DNA of 64,000 nt from Pseudogemmobacter humi (GTDB taxonomy: Bacteria > Pseudomonadota > Alphaproteobacteria > Rhodobacterales > Rhodobacteraceae), in contig NZ_UXAW01000118.1 in NCBI RefSeq assembly GCF_900609055.1, positions 1-64,000 on the forward strand, written 5' to 3'. Below the pieces are notes generated by a model. That model worked only from the letters and a program-made list of their open reading frames with translations, was not told where the DNA came from and did no database searches. The position numbers and the translations under genes are program-made. Shown piece by piece: positions 50,388 to 59,397 of this stretch (its first letter is position 1; each line of letters opens with the position of its first letter).

Positions 50388-51398
50388 ATGAAACATATCG
50401 TCAAAGCCGCCGCCATCGCAGGGGCGATGTTCGCCTCTGGTGCCTCGGCGCAGGAGATGGTGTTCACCTCCTGGGGCGGCACCACCCAGGACGCGCAGGA
50501 CAAGAACTGGGCACAGCCGTTCTCGGCCGCGACCGGCACCAGCATCGTGATGGACGGCCCCACCGACTACGGCAAGATCAAGGCCATGGTCGAGGCCGGC
50601 GCCACCACCTGGGACGTGGTGGATGTGGAGTTCGACTGGGCGATCCAGGCCGGGCAACAGGGCCTTTTGGAGCCGCTGGATTTCAGCGTGATCGACAAGG
50701 CCACGCTCGACCCGCGTTTCGTGTCGGATTACGCGGTGGGATCGTTCTACTATTCCTTCGTGCTGGGCTATAACCCGGCCAATTTCGCGGGCGACAAGCC
50801 CTCGACGCTGGCCGATCTGTTCGACACCGCGAAATTCCCCGGCAAGCGCACCTTCTACAAATGGTCCGCCCCGGGCGTGATCGAGGCCGCGCTGCTGGCC
50901 GACGGCGTGACGCCCGAGGAGCTGTATCCGCTGGATCTGGACCGCGCTTTCGCGAAGCTCGACACGATCAAGGGCGACATCATCTGGTGGGAAGGCGGCG
51001 CGCAGTCGCAGCAGTTGCTGGCCTCGGGCGAGGCGCCGATCGGCTTCTTCTGGAATGGCCGGATCGCCGCGCTGCAAGCCGACGGGATGGATGTGGGCGT
51101 CTCCTGGGATCAGAACATCACCGCCGCCGACGCGCTGGTCGTGCCCAAAGGCACGAAGAACAAGGATGCGGCGATGGCTTATATCGCCCATGCCACCAGC
51201 GCCGAGGCCCAGGCCGCCTTTGCCACTGAAACCGGCTATGCGCCGATCAACACCGGCTCGGCCGCGCTGATGGACGAGGCGATCCGCGCCACCCTGCCCG
51301 ACCAGCAGACCGCCGTGCAGATCAACGCCGACATGTCCTGGTGGGCCGAGCATCGCGATGAGATCGGCAACCGCTGGTATGCCTGGCAGGCCCAGTAA
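50388..51398 (+). CDS. Polyamine-type ABC substrate-binding protein (PotD-like), system 1
   Basis: A 336-residue periplasmic binding protein (signal peptide MKHIVKAAAIAGAMFASGASAQ). MVFTSWGGTTQDAQDKNWAQPFSAATGTSIVMDGPTDYGKIKAMVEAGATTWDVVDVEFDWAIQAGQQGLLEPLD and LADLFDTAKFPGKRTFYKWSAPGVIEAALLADGV place it in the SBP_bac_8 group used for polyamines, amines and related compounds. GGGAGA precedes the start. It delivers the substrate to the permeases and ATPase encoded next. Confidence 0.88.
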   Translation: MKHIVKAAAIAGAMFASGASAQEMVFTSWGGTTQDAQDKNWAQPFSAATGTSIVMDGPTDYGKIKAMVEAGATTWDVVDVEFDWAIQAGQQGLLEPLDFSVIDKATLDPRFVSDYAVGSFYYSFVLGYNPANFAGDKPSTLADLFDTAKFPGKRTFYKWSAPGVIEAALLADGVTPEELYPLDLDRAFAKLDTIKGDIIWWEGGAQSQQLLASGEAPIGFFWNGRIAALQADGMDVGVSWDQNITAADALVVPKGTKNKDAAMAYIAHATSAEAQAAFATETGYAPINTGSAALMDEAIRATLPDQQTAVQINADMSWWAEHRDEIGNRWYAWQAQ

Positions 51399-51406
51399 GC
51401 CCGCCC

Positions 51407-51432
51407 GCGGGGGCCGCTGACCCGGCCCCCGC
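51407..51432 (+). other. Intercistronic hairpin after the binding-protein gene
   Basis: GCGGGGGCCG (51407-51416) pairs with CGGCCCCCGC (51423-51432) around a 6-nt loop; no T-run follows. It probably raises binding-protein message over permease message. Confidence 0.55.
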
Positions 51433-51466
51433 CTTCACGCCTGCGCTGACCGGGAGGAGACCAGCA

Positions 51467-52309
51467 ATGAGCATCACACTTGCCCCGAAGCGCAGGGGAT
51501 CGGGCCTTGGCCTCGCCATGCCCGCGATCCTGCTGCTGCTGGCCTTCTTCGTGGTTCCGGTCGCGCTGCTTCTGTTGCGTTCCGTTACCGAACCCGAGCC
51601 CGGGCTGCACAATTACCGCACGCTGATCGGCTCGGCGACCTATGCGAAAGTGTTCTTCAACACCTTCTTCGTCGCGGGCGTGGTCACGCTGGTTACCGTG
51701 CTGGTGGCCTTCCCCGTCGCCTGGGCGCTGGCGATCATGCCACAGAGATGGGCCAGCGTGATCTTCGCCGTGATCCTGCTTTCCATGTGGACCAACCTCC
51801 TGGCGCGCACCTACGCCTGGATGGTGCTCTTGCAGCAGACCGGGCTGATCAACCGCAGCCTGATGGCTCTGGGCATCATCGACCAGCCGCTGCAACTGAC
51901 CAACAACCTGATCGGCGTCACCATCGGCATGGTCTATATCATGCTGCCCTTCATGATCCTGCCGCTTCTGGGCGTGATCAGGAAGATCGACCCCGCCATC
52001 CTGCAAGCCGCGGCGCTTTGCGGCGCCTCGAAGGGCCAGGCCCTGTTTCGTGTGCTCTTGCCACTGGCGGCGCCCGGCATCGCCTCGGGCGGGCTGATGG
52101 TTTTTGTGATGTCGCTGGGCTATTTCGTCACCCCCGCGCTTCTGGGTGGCACCGCCAACATGATGCTGGCCGAGATGATCGCGCAGCAGGTGCAGAGCCT
52201 TGTGAACTGGGGCATGGGCGGGGCCGCGGCTTTCATCCTGCTCATCGTCACCCTCGGCCTTTACGCCGTGCAGCTGCGGTTCTTTGAACCGAAACCAGAG
52301 GTGCGCTGA
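51467..52309 (+). CDS. Polyamine-type ABC permease (PotB-like), system 1
   Basis: A 280-residue inner-membrane protein with six hydrophobic segments. The coupling EAA loop is LGVIRKIDPAILQAAALCGASKGQALFRVLLPLAAPGIASGGLMVFVMSLGYFVTPALLGG. YKTLI-type text (NYRTLIGSATYAKVFFNTFFVAG) and NLLARTYAWMVLLQQTGLINRSLMALGI are characteristic of PotB/PotH. The stop shares one base with the next start (TGATG). Confidence 0.9.
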   Translation: MSITLAPKRRGSGLGLAMPAILLLLAFFVVPVALLLLRSVTEPEPGLHNYRTLIGSATYAKVFFNTFFVAGVVTLVTVLVAFPVAWALAIMPQRWASVIFAVILLSMWTNLLARTYAWMVLLQQTGLINRSLMALGIIDQPLQLTNNLIGVTIGMVYIMLPFMILPLLGVIRKIDPAILQAAALCGASKGQALFRVLLPLAAPGIASGGLMVFVMSLGYFVTPALLGGTANMMLAEMIAQQVQSLVNWGMGGAAAFILLIVTLGLYAVQLRFFEPKPEVR

Positions 52310-53109
52310 TGCTTCTCGATTTCCACAAGCTCGGGGCCTGGAAATGGCTGCTGTCGGGCATCTGCGCGCTGATGACGCTGTTTCTGCTGATGCCGATCCT
52401 GTTCATCATCGCGCTGTCGTTCGGAGATTCGCGCTGGCTGATCTTTCCCCCGCCGGGCTGGACGCTGAAATGGTATGAAGAGCTGTTCGCCGATCCGCGC
52501 TGGATCGGGGCCGCGCTGACCTCGGCGAAGATCGCCACCATCGTCATGGTGCTGTCGGTCGCGCTCGGCCTTTTGGTGTCGCTGGCGCTGGTGCGCGGCA
52601 AATTCCGCGGCCGCGCCGTGCTGCGCGCGTTCTTCCTGACGCCGATGGTGCTGCCGGTGATCATCGTCGCGGTGGCGCTTTACGCGGCCTTCCTGCGGCT
52701 CGGGCTGAACGGCACCCTGGTCGGTTTCGTGATCGCCCATCTGATCGTGGCGCTGCCGTTCTCGGTGATCACCATCTCGGGCGCGCTGGAAACCTTCGAT
52801 CCGGCGATCGAGGATGCCGCCATCCTCTGCGGCGCCAGCCCCTGGGAGGCGCGGTTCCGCGTCACCCTGCCCGCGATCAGCCACGGGCTTTTCTCGGCCG
52901 CGATCTTTTCCTTCCTGATTTCCTGGGACGAGGTGGTGCTGGCGATCTTCATGGCCTCGCCCGGTTTGCAGACCCTGCCGGTCAAGGTCTGGACCACGCT
53001 CCGCCAGGACCTGACCCCGGTGATCGCCGCCGCCTCCACCCTGCTTGTCGTGCTGACGGTGCTTCTGATGATCGTCGCCGCTTTGATCCGCAAAGGTAAA
53101 TCCAGATGA
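52309..53109 (+). CDS. Polyamine-type ABC permease (PotC-like), system 1
   Basis: A 266-residue inner-membrane protein. PPPGWTLKWYEELFADPRWIGAALTSAKIA, FFLTPMVLPVIIVAVALYAAFLRLGLNGTLVGFVIAHLIVALPFSVITISGALETFDPAIEDAAILCGASPWEARFRVTLPAISHGLFSAAIFSFLISWDEVVLAIFMA is the PotC/PotI pattern, EAA loop included. It ends in an ATGA overlap with the ATPase gene. Confidence 0.92.
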   Translation: MLLDFHKLGAWKWLLSGICALMTLFLLMPILFIIALSFGDSRWLIFPPPGWTLKWYEELFADPRWIGAALTSAKIATIVMVLSVALGLLVSLALVRGKFRGRAVLRAFFLTPMVLPVIIVAVALYAAFLRLGLNGTLVGFVIAHLIVALPFSVITISGALETFDPAIEDAAILCGASPWEARFRVTLPAISHGLFSAAIFSFLISWDEVVLAIFMASPGLQTLPVKVWTTLRQDLTPVIAAASTLLVVLTVLLMIVAALIRKGKSR

Positions 53110-54194
53110 CCACGCCCTATCTGCACATCAACGGCATCCGCAAGGTGTTCGGCGAGGTCGTCGCCACCGATCACGTCGAACTGTCGATCGCCGAGGGCGA
53201 GTTCATGACCTTCCTCGGCCCCTCGGGTTCGGGGAAATCCACGACGCTCTACATCCTCGCCGGGTTCCAGGACCCGAGCGCGGGCGACATCACCATCCGC
53301 GGCAAGTCGATCCTGTCCACGCCCTCGCACAAGCGCAACATCGGCATGGTGTTCCAGCGCTACACGCTGTTCCCGCATCTGAGCGTGGGCGAGAATGTCG
53401 CCTTCCCGCTGCGGGTGCGCCGGATGGGCAAATCCGAGGTGGATGCGCGGGTGAAGCGCGCGCTGAAACTGGTGCGGCTGGAAGGGTTCGAGGACCGTAT
53501 GCCCGCGAAGATGTCCGGCGGCCAGCAGCAGCGCGTGGCTCTCGCGCGTGCGCTGGTCTACGATCCGCCGGTTCTGCTGATGGACGAGCCGCTCTCGGCG
53601 CTCGACAAGAAGCTGCGCGAGGAAATCCAGTTCGAGATCCGCCGCATCCACCAGGAAACCGGCGTCACCATCCTCTACGTCACCCATGACCAGGAAGAGG
53701 CCCTGCGGCTTTCCGACCGGATCGCGATCTTCAACAAGGGCAAGATCGAGCAGGTCGGCACCGGGCCCGAGCTTTACGCCAACCCCGCCACCCATTTCGT
53801 GGCCGATTTCATCGGCGACAGCGCGTTTCTGGCCGGGGAACTCGCCAGCGTCTCGGGTGAGCGCGCGGCTTTGCGCTTCGCCGACGGCACCACGGTGGCC
53901 GCCGTGCCGCTGCACGGCAGCGGGCGCGCGGGCCAGGCGGCGGAACTCATGCTGCGGCCCGAACGGATCGAACTGGCGACCGAGCCCGGCCCCGAGGGCG
54001 CCTCGCTGCCGGTGACGGTCGAGGATATGACCTTCCTCGGCAACAACACCACGCTGGCCGCGCGCACCCCCTGGGGCGCGGCGCTGTCGGTGCGGCTGAA
54101 CTTCGGCCATCCGCTGGCGGCGAATGTGGCGCGGGGCGACCGGCTGCATATCCGCTGGTCGCCGGAGGCCGCCCACGCCTTCGTGCGCGGCTAG
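53106..54194 (+). CDS. Polyamine-type ABC transporter ATPase (PotA-like), system 1
   Basis: A 362-residue ATPase. Walker [13 protein letters not shown]-loop [21 protein letters not shown], signature MSGGQQQR, Walker [13 protein letters not shown] and H-loop [13 protein letters not shown] are intact; residues ~285-360 form a TOBE domain ([15 protein letters not shown]...[16 protein letters not shown]). The TAG stop (54192-54194) shares the bases CTAG with the TAG stop of the opposite-strand amidase gene. Confidence 0.92.
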   Translation: MTTPYLHINGIRKVFGEVVATDHVELSIAEGEFMTFLGPSGSGKSTTLYILAGFQDPSAGDITIRGKSILSTPSHKRNIGMVFQRYTLFPHLSVGENVAFPLRVRRMGKSEVDARVKRALKLVRLEGFEDRMPAKMSGGQQQRVALARALVYDPPVLLMDEPLSALDKKLREEIQFEIRRIHQETGVTILYVTHDQEEALRLSDRIAIFNKGKIEQVGTGPELYANPATHFVADFIGDSAFLAGELASVSGERAALRFADGTTVAAVPLHGSGRAGQAAELMLRPERIELATEPGPEGASLPVTVEDMTFLGNNTTLAARTPWGAALSVRLNFGHPLAANVARGDRLHIRWSPEAAHAFVRG

Positions 54195-56140
54195 GCGAAG
54201 GCGTAGGCCGCCGCGCCGCCCGCGCAGGCGATCACCATCGGGCGGTAGGGCGGCAGATGCTGACTGTGCCGGGGGCGGTCAGACGGGGCCTCTGTCTCGG
54301 CGCGGAAACGCTCACCGTCGCGGGTGGCGGTGAGCGGGGTTCCGTCGAGCGTCAGCCAGAGGTCGGGGCCGTCGGTTTCGCCCTCGATCACAAGGCGCGC
54401 GTCTTCGATCCGGGCGCGCAGGCTGAGGCGGGTGCCGCCTTGCGCGTCGGGCAATGCCAGTTCCGGTGTGCGCGGCGGGGGCTCGCGGCAGGTGCCGGTG
54501 GCCCCGAACGCGAGCGCCAGCGCGAGAAGCGCGTTGTCGTCATACGCCCGGCCCGCGAAGGTCAGGCCCGCGGGCATCCCGGTATCCGCCATCACCCCCA
54601 TCGGCACGGTGACGGTGGGAATCCCCAGATGCCTTATCGCCAGATTGCCGTTCGCGACCCAGACCCCGTTCCTCCAGGCCAGTTCCGCCGAGGCCGGGTT
54701 CACATCCGCATCCGCCGGGCCGACATCCGCAACCGCCGGGAACACCACCGCATCCAGCCCGAGGCCGTCCATCCAGGCCTCCAGATCGCGCTGGCGGGTT
54801 GCCTCCAGCCCCCGGAAGCCCTGTTCCAGATGCGGGATCTCGCGGAAATCCGTGACCGGATGGGCGCGGGCGTGGTCGGGATAATGGGCGATGTCGTCGT
54901 CAAACCCGGTGTAGCGGTCGGGCAGCGCACCTGCGGGTGGCGGGAAGATGCCCGCCCCGTCGACCTGGCCGAGGCGATTCAGCCCCGGATCGCCGTTCGC
55001 CGCCAGGAAATCGTCCCAGGCCCAGGCCGAGAGTTCCACGATCTCGCGCCGCAGATAGTCCGGCGGCACGAGGCCGCGCGTCCCGATCTTCGCCGCCCCC
55101 GGCCGGTCGCCCTCGTAATTCGAGACCACGGGGAAATCGGTCACCACCACCTCGGCCCCGGCCGCTTCCAGCGCCGCCCGCGCCCTCTGCCACAGGGCGA
55201 TGACCGAGGCGCGGGTCTCGATCCTTTGCCCGGTCGGCCCGCCGATGCCGGGATGCTCCGCCGTTCCGGCCGCAGGGTCGGCGTTGATATACATCGCCGG
55301 CACGCCGAACCGCTTGCCCGTCAGCACCCCCGTCAGCGCCGGATAGGACTCCGGCCGCACCGCTGACGCCTTCGGGATCGCGACCCAGCTCTGGCGCCGC
55401 CACAGATCGCCGCGGGTCTCGGGATCATCCGCGACGATCACCTCGAGGATTTCCAGCAGATCCGCCATGGTCCGCGCATGCGGCACCACCACATCCATCG
55501 TCGGCACCAAGGGCCAGTTGCCCCGCACCGAGATCACCCCGCGCGAGGGCGTATAGGCGCAAAGCCCGTTGTTCGCCGCCGGTGCGCGGCCCGAGGACCA
55601 GGTTTCCTCGCCCAGCCCGAAGGCCGCGAAAGACGCCGCCGTCGCCGTGCCCGAGCCGTTGGACGAGCCCGAGGCGAAAGCCGCCGTCAGGTAATCGCCA
55701 TTGTAGGGCGATTCTGCCCTTCCCCAGAGGCCGCGCTGCATGCCGCCATTCGCCATCGGCGGCATATTGGTCAGCCCGATCAGCACCGCCCCGCCTGCCC
55801 GCAGCCGGGAAATCGCGAAAGCGTCGCCCGTCGCCACCAGGTCGCGGAAGGCGGGCGAGCCCGCGGCCACCGTCAGCCCGCGCACCTTGTAGCTGTCCTT
55901 CGCGGTATAGGGGATGCCGTCGAGCGGGCCGAGCGTCCCTCCCGCAGCGCGCCGCAGGTCCGAGGCGCGGGCCTCCTGGAACATCGCCGGGTTCAGCACC
56001 GGCACCGCGTTCAGCAGGATCCCCTGCCGGTCGTAATGCGCGATCCGGTTCAGATAGCCCGCCACCAGCGCGACCGAGGTGAAGCGGCCCGCAGCCAGCC
56101 CCTCGCGCAGCTCCGCGATCCCGGCCTCGACCAGTTTCAT
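54191..56140 (-). CDS. Amidase-signature hydrolase with a C-terminal extension
   Basis: A 649-residue cytoplasmic amide hydrolase. The catalytic Lys is in GPLDGIPYTAKDSYKVRGLTVAAGSPAF, the cis-Ser in FASGSSNGSGTATAASFAAFGLG, and the nucleophile Ser falls in EETWSSGRAPAANNGLCAYTPSRGVISV, where WS replaces the usual GG, a divergent but complete Lys-Ser-Ser set. After the usual end near residue 555 about 95 extra residues form a beta-rich tail (TRLSLRARIEDARLVIEGETDGPDLWLTLDGTPLTATRDGERFRAE). The ATG at 56140 overlaps the upstream deiminase stop. It is the last gene of the minus-strand operon. Confidence 0.87.
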   Translation of the reverse strand: MKLVEAGIAELREGLAAGRFTSVALVAGYLNRIAHYDRQGILLNAVPVLNPAMFQEARASDLRRAAGGTLGPLDGIPYTAKDSYKVRGLTVAAGSPAFRDLVATGDAFAISRLRAGGAVLIGLTNMPPMANGGMQRGLWGRAESPYNGDYLTAAFASGSSNGSGTATAASFAAFGLGEETWSSGRAPAANNGLCAYTPSRGVISVRGNWPLVPTMDVVVPHARTMADLLEILEVIVADDPETRGDLWRRQSWVAIPKASAVRPESYPALTGVLTGKRFGVPAMYINADPAAGTAEHPGIGGPTGQRIETRASVIALWQRARAALEAAGAEVVVTDFPVVSNYEGDRPGAAKIGTRGLVPPDYLRREIVELSAWAWDDFLAANGDPGLNRLGQVDGAGIFPPPAGALPDRYTGFDDDIAHYPDHARAHPVTDFREIPHLEQGFRGLEATRQRDLEAWMDGLGLDAVVFPAVADVGPADADVNPASAELAWRNGVWVANGNLAIRHLGIPTVTVPMGVMADTGMPAGLTFAGRAYDDNALLALALAFGATGTCREPPPRTPELALPDAQGGTRLSLRARIEDARLVIEGETDGPDLWLTLDGTPLTATRDGERFRAETEAPSDRPRHSQHLPPYRPMVIACAGGAAAYAFA

Positions 56141-57165
56141 GCGCGGGCCTTCGGCTGGTGCTGGGTGATGCAATGCACCCCGCCGCCCCGGGCGAAGATC
56201 TCGCGCGCGTCCACGCTGACCACGCGGCGGCCGGGATAGGCGTGCGACAGGATCTCTCGCGCACGGGCATCGGCGCGGTCCTCGCCGAAGCCGCAGGCGA
56301 TCACCCCGCCGTTGACGACCAGGTGGTTGATATAGCTCCAGTCGTTGAAGCCATGGGCGTCGCGCAGGGTTTCGGGCGCGGGGACGGGGATGATCTCCAG
56401 GCGGCGGCCCTTCGCATCGGTCGCCTCTTCCAGCAGCGCGCGGATCTCGCGCATCACCGCATGGTCGGGGTGCCCGGGATCGGCCTGGTCATGGAGCAGC
56501 ACCTTGCCCGGCGCGGCGAAGGTGGCGACGATATCGACATGGCCGCGGGTGCCGAAGGTCTCGTAATCGCGGGTCAGGCCGCGCGGCAGCCAGATCACCT
56601 TTTCCGCCCCGAGGGTGCGGGCAAATTCGGCCCCGATCCGCGCCTTGTCGGCATGGGGGTTGCGGTCGGGATCAAGCTGCACGGTCTCGGTCGCGAAAAC
56701 CGTGCCCTCGCCATCGGTATGGATGCCGCCGCCCTCATTGACCAGCAGCGACGGCACCAGAGGCACCCCGGCCGCTTGCGCGATGAAAGCCGCCAGCCCG
56801 CGGTCGTTCGTCCATTCCGCCGGATCGGGGCTGCCCCAGGCGTTGAAGATCCAGTCCACCGCCGCCAGGGATCCATCCGGCGCCTGGACGAAAGTGGGGC
56901 CGGAATCGCGGGTCCAGAAATGATCCAGCGGGCGCTCCAGGATCTCGACGCCCTCGCCCAGCATCTGCCGCGCGCGCGCCGTCTCGGTCGGGTCCACGAT
57001 CATGGTGACCGGCTCGAATTCCAGGATGGCATGGGCGACCGCGGCCCAGGCGGCATAGCCGGCCTCGCGCGCCACGCTGCCCTCGCCCAAAGTTTCGCTC
57101 TCGCGCGGGAAGGCCATCCAGATGCGCTCTTGCGGGGCGGTCTCGGGCGGCATGAACCAGGTCAT
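56137..57165 (-). CDS. Agmatine deiminase-family enzyme (peptidyl-arginine deiminase fold)
   Basis: A 342-residue cytoplasmic enzyme acting on a guanidino or related C-N bond. The five-bladed propeller signatures are RPLDHFWTRDSGPTFV (Asp/Arg), NEGGGIHTDGEGT, RGHVDIVATFA and the Cys nucleophile in FARGGGVHCITQHQPKARA. Length and all catalytic residues fit AguA, but the text TRDYETFGTRGHVDI is that of a broader subgroup, so the substrate may differ from agmatine. Start at 57165 has GGAGAGAG upstream. It is co-operonic with two amidases and a polyamine-type importer. Confidence 0.87.
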   Translation of the reverse strand: MTWFMPPETAPQERIWMAFPRESETLGEGSVAREAGYAAWAAVAHAILEFEPVTMIVDPTETARARQMLGEGVEILERPLDHFWTRDSGPTFVQAPDGSLAAVDWIFNAWGSPDPAEWTNDRGLAAFIAQAAGVPLVPSLLVNEGGGIHTDGEGTVFATETVQLDPDRNPHADKARIGAEFARTLGAEKVIWLPRGLTRDYETFGTRGHVDIVATFAAPGKVLLHDQADPGHPDHAVMREIRALLEEATDAKGRRLEIIPVPAPETLRDAHGFNDWSYINHLVVNGGVIACGFGEDRADARAREILSHAYPGRRVVSVDAREIFARGGGVHCITQHQPKARA

Positions 57166-57208
57166 CTCTCTCTCCGTCACGGTTTCCCGCCATCTGATGC
57201 GAGACGGC

Positions 57209-58588
57209 TCACGCGCGCAAGGCCGCCTCGGCCGCCCAGGCCAGCGCCAGCAGATCGCCGTCGCCCTGGCGCTGGCCGACGATCTGAAGCCCGACCGGCA
57301 GGCCGTCGGCCAGCCCGGCAGGCAGGCTGATCGCCGGACAGGGCGAGAACAGGTTGAACGGGCAGGTCATGTCGAGCCCGTGGTAACGCCCGTCCGGCCC
57401 GGTGCGGTCGTGATCGGCGTCGGTGTGTCCCACCGGCGGCGCGGGCTGCGCGCAGGTCGGGCAGAGGAAGGCGTCGCAGCCCGAAAGCACCTCGGCGAAG
57501 GGGCGCCAGAGCGCGGTGCGCTCCGCCTCCAGCCGCTTGAAGCCGACCGCATCCATCGCCAGCCCGGCCTCGATCAGCGCCACGAGGTGCGGGTCCATCC
57601 GCGCGCGGAAGGTCGCCAGCCTATCGCCCCAGGCGGCGGCGAGCGTCACGCCCCAAATCTGGCCCCAGAGATCGTTGAGCCGCCGCGTCCAGGGCAGCGC
57701 GACCTCGCGCACCTCGGCCCCCGCCGCGCGCAGCCGGTCGGCGGCGGTGCGGATCGCGGCCTCCACCCCCGGATGCAGCGCGTAATAGCCCAGATCCAGA
57801 GACAGCGCGAAGCGCCGTCCGCGCAGATCGGCGGGGGCCTCGGGCAGCACGGCGGGGACGGTCTGCGACAGGATGTCGGCATCATCCGGCCCCTGGGTCG
57901 CGCGCAGGAACAGCACCGCGTCGCGGACATCCCCCGCCAGCGGGCCGAAATGCGACATATCGTCGAAACAGCCGGGCAGGATGTCCATCGGAATCCGCCC
58001 GAGCGAGGGTTTCAGCCCGACCACCCCGGTCAGCGCCGCCGGGATGCGGACCGAGCCGCCCATATCGGTGCCCTCGGCCAGCGGCACGCAATGCGTCGCC
58101 ACCGCCACCGCCGCGCCCCCCGAAGAGCCGCCCGGCGTGCGCGAGGGGTCATGCGGGTTACGGGTCACGCCCCAGCGGGGGCTTTGGGTGAAGCTGGAAT
58201 ACGCAAATTCCGGCGTGGTGGTCTTGCCGACGATGATCGCCCCCGCCGCCTTCAGCCGCCGCACCACCACCGGGTCGAAATCCCCGGGCGCGTCGGAAAT
58301 CGCCCAGGAGCCCCGCGTCGCCGGATGCCCGCGCGAGGGGGTGAAATCCTTGATCGCCACCGGCACCCCGGCCAGGAGGCCCGGGCGCTCTCCGGCAGCA
58401 AGACGGCGGTCGAGCGCCTCGGCTTCGGCCAGTGACTCGTCGGTCAGAACCACGGTGAAGGCGTTCAGCGCGGGCTGGACCTCGGCGATGCGCTCCAGGC
58501 TCGCACGCACCCGCTCGGTGGCAGAGAAGCGGCCCGCCGCCAGGCCCTGCACGGTCTCTGCCGCGGAAAGCCGGGCGAGCGCGCTCAT
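57209..58588 (-). CDS. Amidase-signature hydrolase (canonical)
   Basis: A 459-residue cytoplasmic amidase. The Ser-cisSer-Lys triad lies in GLLAGVPVAIKDFTPSRGHPATRGS (Lys), TPGGSSGGAAVAVATHCVPLAEGTDMGGSVRIPAALTGVVGLKPSLGRIP (both Ser). The C-terminal part is CPFNLFSPCPAISLPAGLADGLPVGLQIVGQRQGDGDLLALAWAAE. It resembles AtzE/GatA-type hydrolases. Its ATG at 58588 overlaps the upstream permease stop (ATGA), so it is made together with the importer; the frame is open further upstream only because it shadows the permease gene. Confidence 0.9.
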   Translation of the reverse strand: MSALARLSAAETVQGLAAGRFSATERVRASLERIAEVQPALNAFTVVLTDESLAEAEALDRRLAAGERPGLLAGVPVAIKDFTPSRGHPATRGSWAISDAPGDFDPVVVRRLKAAGAIIVGKTTTPEFAYSSFTQSPRWGVTRNPHDPSRTPGGSSGGAAVAVATHCVPLAEGTDMGGSVRIPAALTGVVGLKPSLGRIPMDILPGCFDDMSHFGPLAGDVRDAVLFLRATQGPDDADILSQTVPAVLPEAPADLRGRRFALSLDLGYYALHPGVEAAIRTAADRLRAAGAEVREVALPWTRRLNDLWGQIWGVTLAAAWGDRLATFRARMDPHLVALIEAGLAMDAVGFKRLEAERTALWRPFAEVLSGCDAFLCPTCAQPAPPVGHTDADHDRTGPDGRYHGLDMTCPFNLFSPCPAISLPAGLADGLPVGLQIVGQRQGDGDLLALAWAAEAALRA

Positions 58589-59397
58589 GCCCCGGCCCGC
58601 CGCCGTGCCGCGCGCCGCCGCATCACGTCGACGATCACGATCAGCACCAGCGCGGGGGCGAAGGTCAGCGTCGCCAGCGCCGGATAGATCGGCGACGAGC
58701 CGACCGCGATCCCCGAGAACACATAGGTCGGCAGGGTGCGCGCCGAGCCCGAGAGGCTGTAGGTGATGTAGAAGTTCCCCCAGCTCAGCAGGAAGGCAAA
58801 GATCAGCGCCGAGAAGATCCCCGGCCACAACAAGGGCAACGTGACCTGGCTCAGAACCTGCCAGCGCGAGGCCCCGGCATCCTCGGCCGCCTGTTCCAGC
58901 GAGGTGTCGAAGCCATACATCTGCACCGAGACGATCACGATGGCGAAGGGGGTGATGTAGACCACATGCCCGATCACCGCCGACCACAGCCCGGGCGAGG
59001 TATTGAGCCAGCCCGCCAGCACCGAAAACCACAAGAGCATGACCACGCCCAGCAGAAGCTGCGGGAACAGGAGCGGCGCGAAGGTCAGCACCTGAAACGC
59101 GCGCTGGCAGCGGAAGCGCCAGCGCATCCAGGCGAAGGCGCCAAGGATGCCGAGCGTGGTGGCCAGCACGGTCGCCACCGCCGCCAGCACCGCCGAATTG
59201 GTCAGCGCCGCCCAGAAATTGCGGTCCGCCAGCAACTCGCCATACCAGCGCAGCGAAAAGCCCGGGATCGGCCAGCTCAGGAACCGGCTGGAGGTGAACG
59301 AGAACAGCACCAGCGTGGCGATCGGGATGTAGAAGAACACCAGCACGACGACGACCGAGGCCGGCAGCAGAAAGTCGATCAGGCCGCGTTTCCTCAT
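58585..59397 (-). CDS. Polyamine-type ABC permease (PotC-like), system 2
   Basis: A 270-residue inner-membrane protein with six hydrophobic segments. SLRWYGELLADRNFWAALTNSAVLAAVATVLATTLGILGAFAWMRW and VSVQMYGFDTSLEQAAEDAGASRWQVLSQVTLPLLWPGIFSALIFAFLLSWGNFYITYSLSGSARTLPTYVF are the PotC pattern with EAA loop. Overlaps of four bases join it to both neighbours. Confidence 0.9.
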   Translation of the reverse strand: MRKRGLIDFLLPASVVVVLVFFYIPIATLVLFSFTSSRFLSWPIPGFSLRWYGELLADRNFWAALTNSAVLAAVATVLATTLGILGAFAWMRWRFRCQRAFQVLTFAPLLFPQLLLGVVMLLWFSVLAGWLNTSPGLWSAVIGHVVYITPFAIVIVSVQMYGFDTSLEQAAEDAGASRWQVLSQVTLPLLWPGIFSALIFAFLLSWGNFYITYSLSGSARTLPTYVFSGIAVGSSPIYPALATLTFAPALVLIVIVDVMRRRAARRRAGA

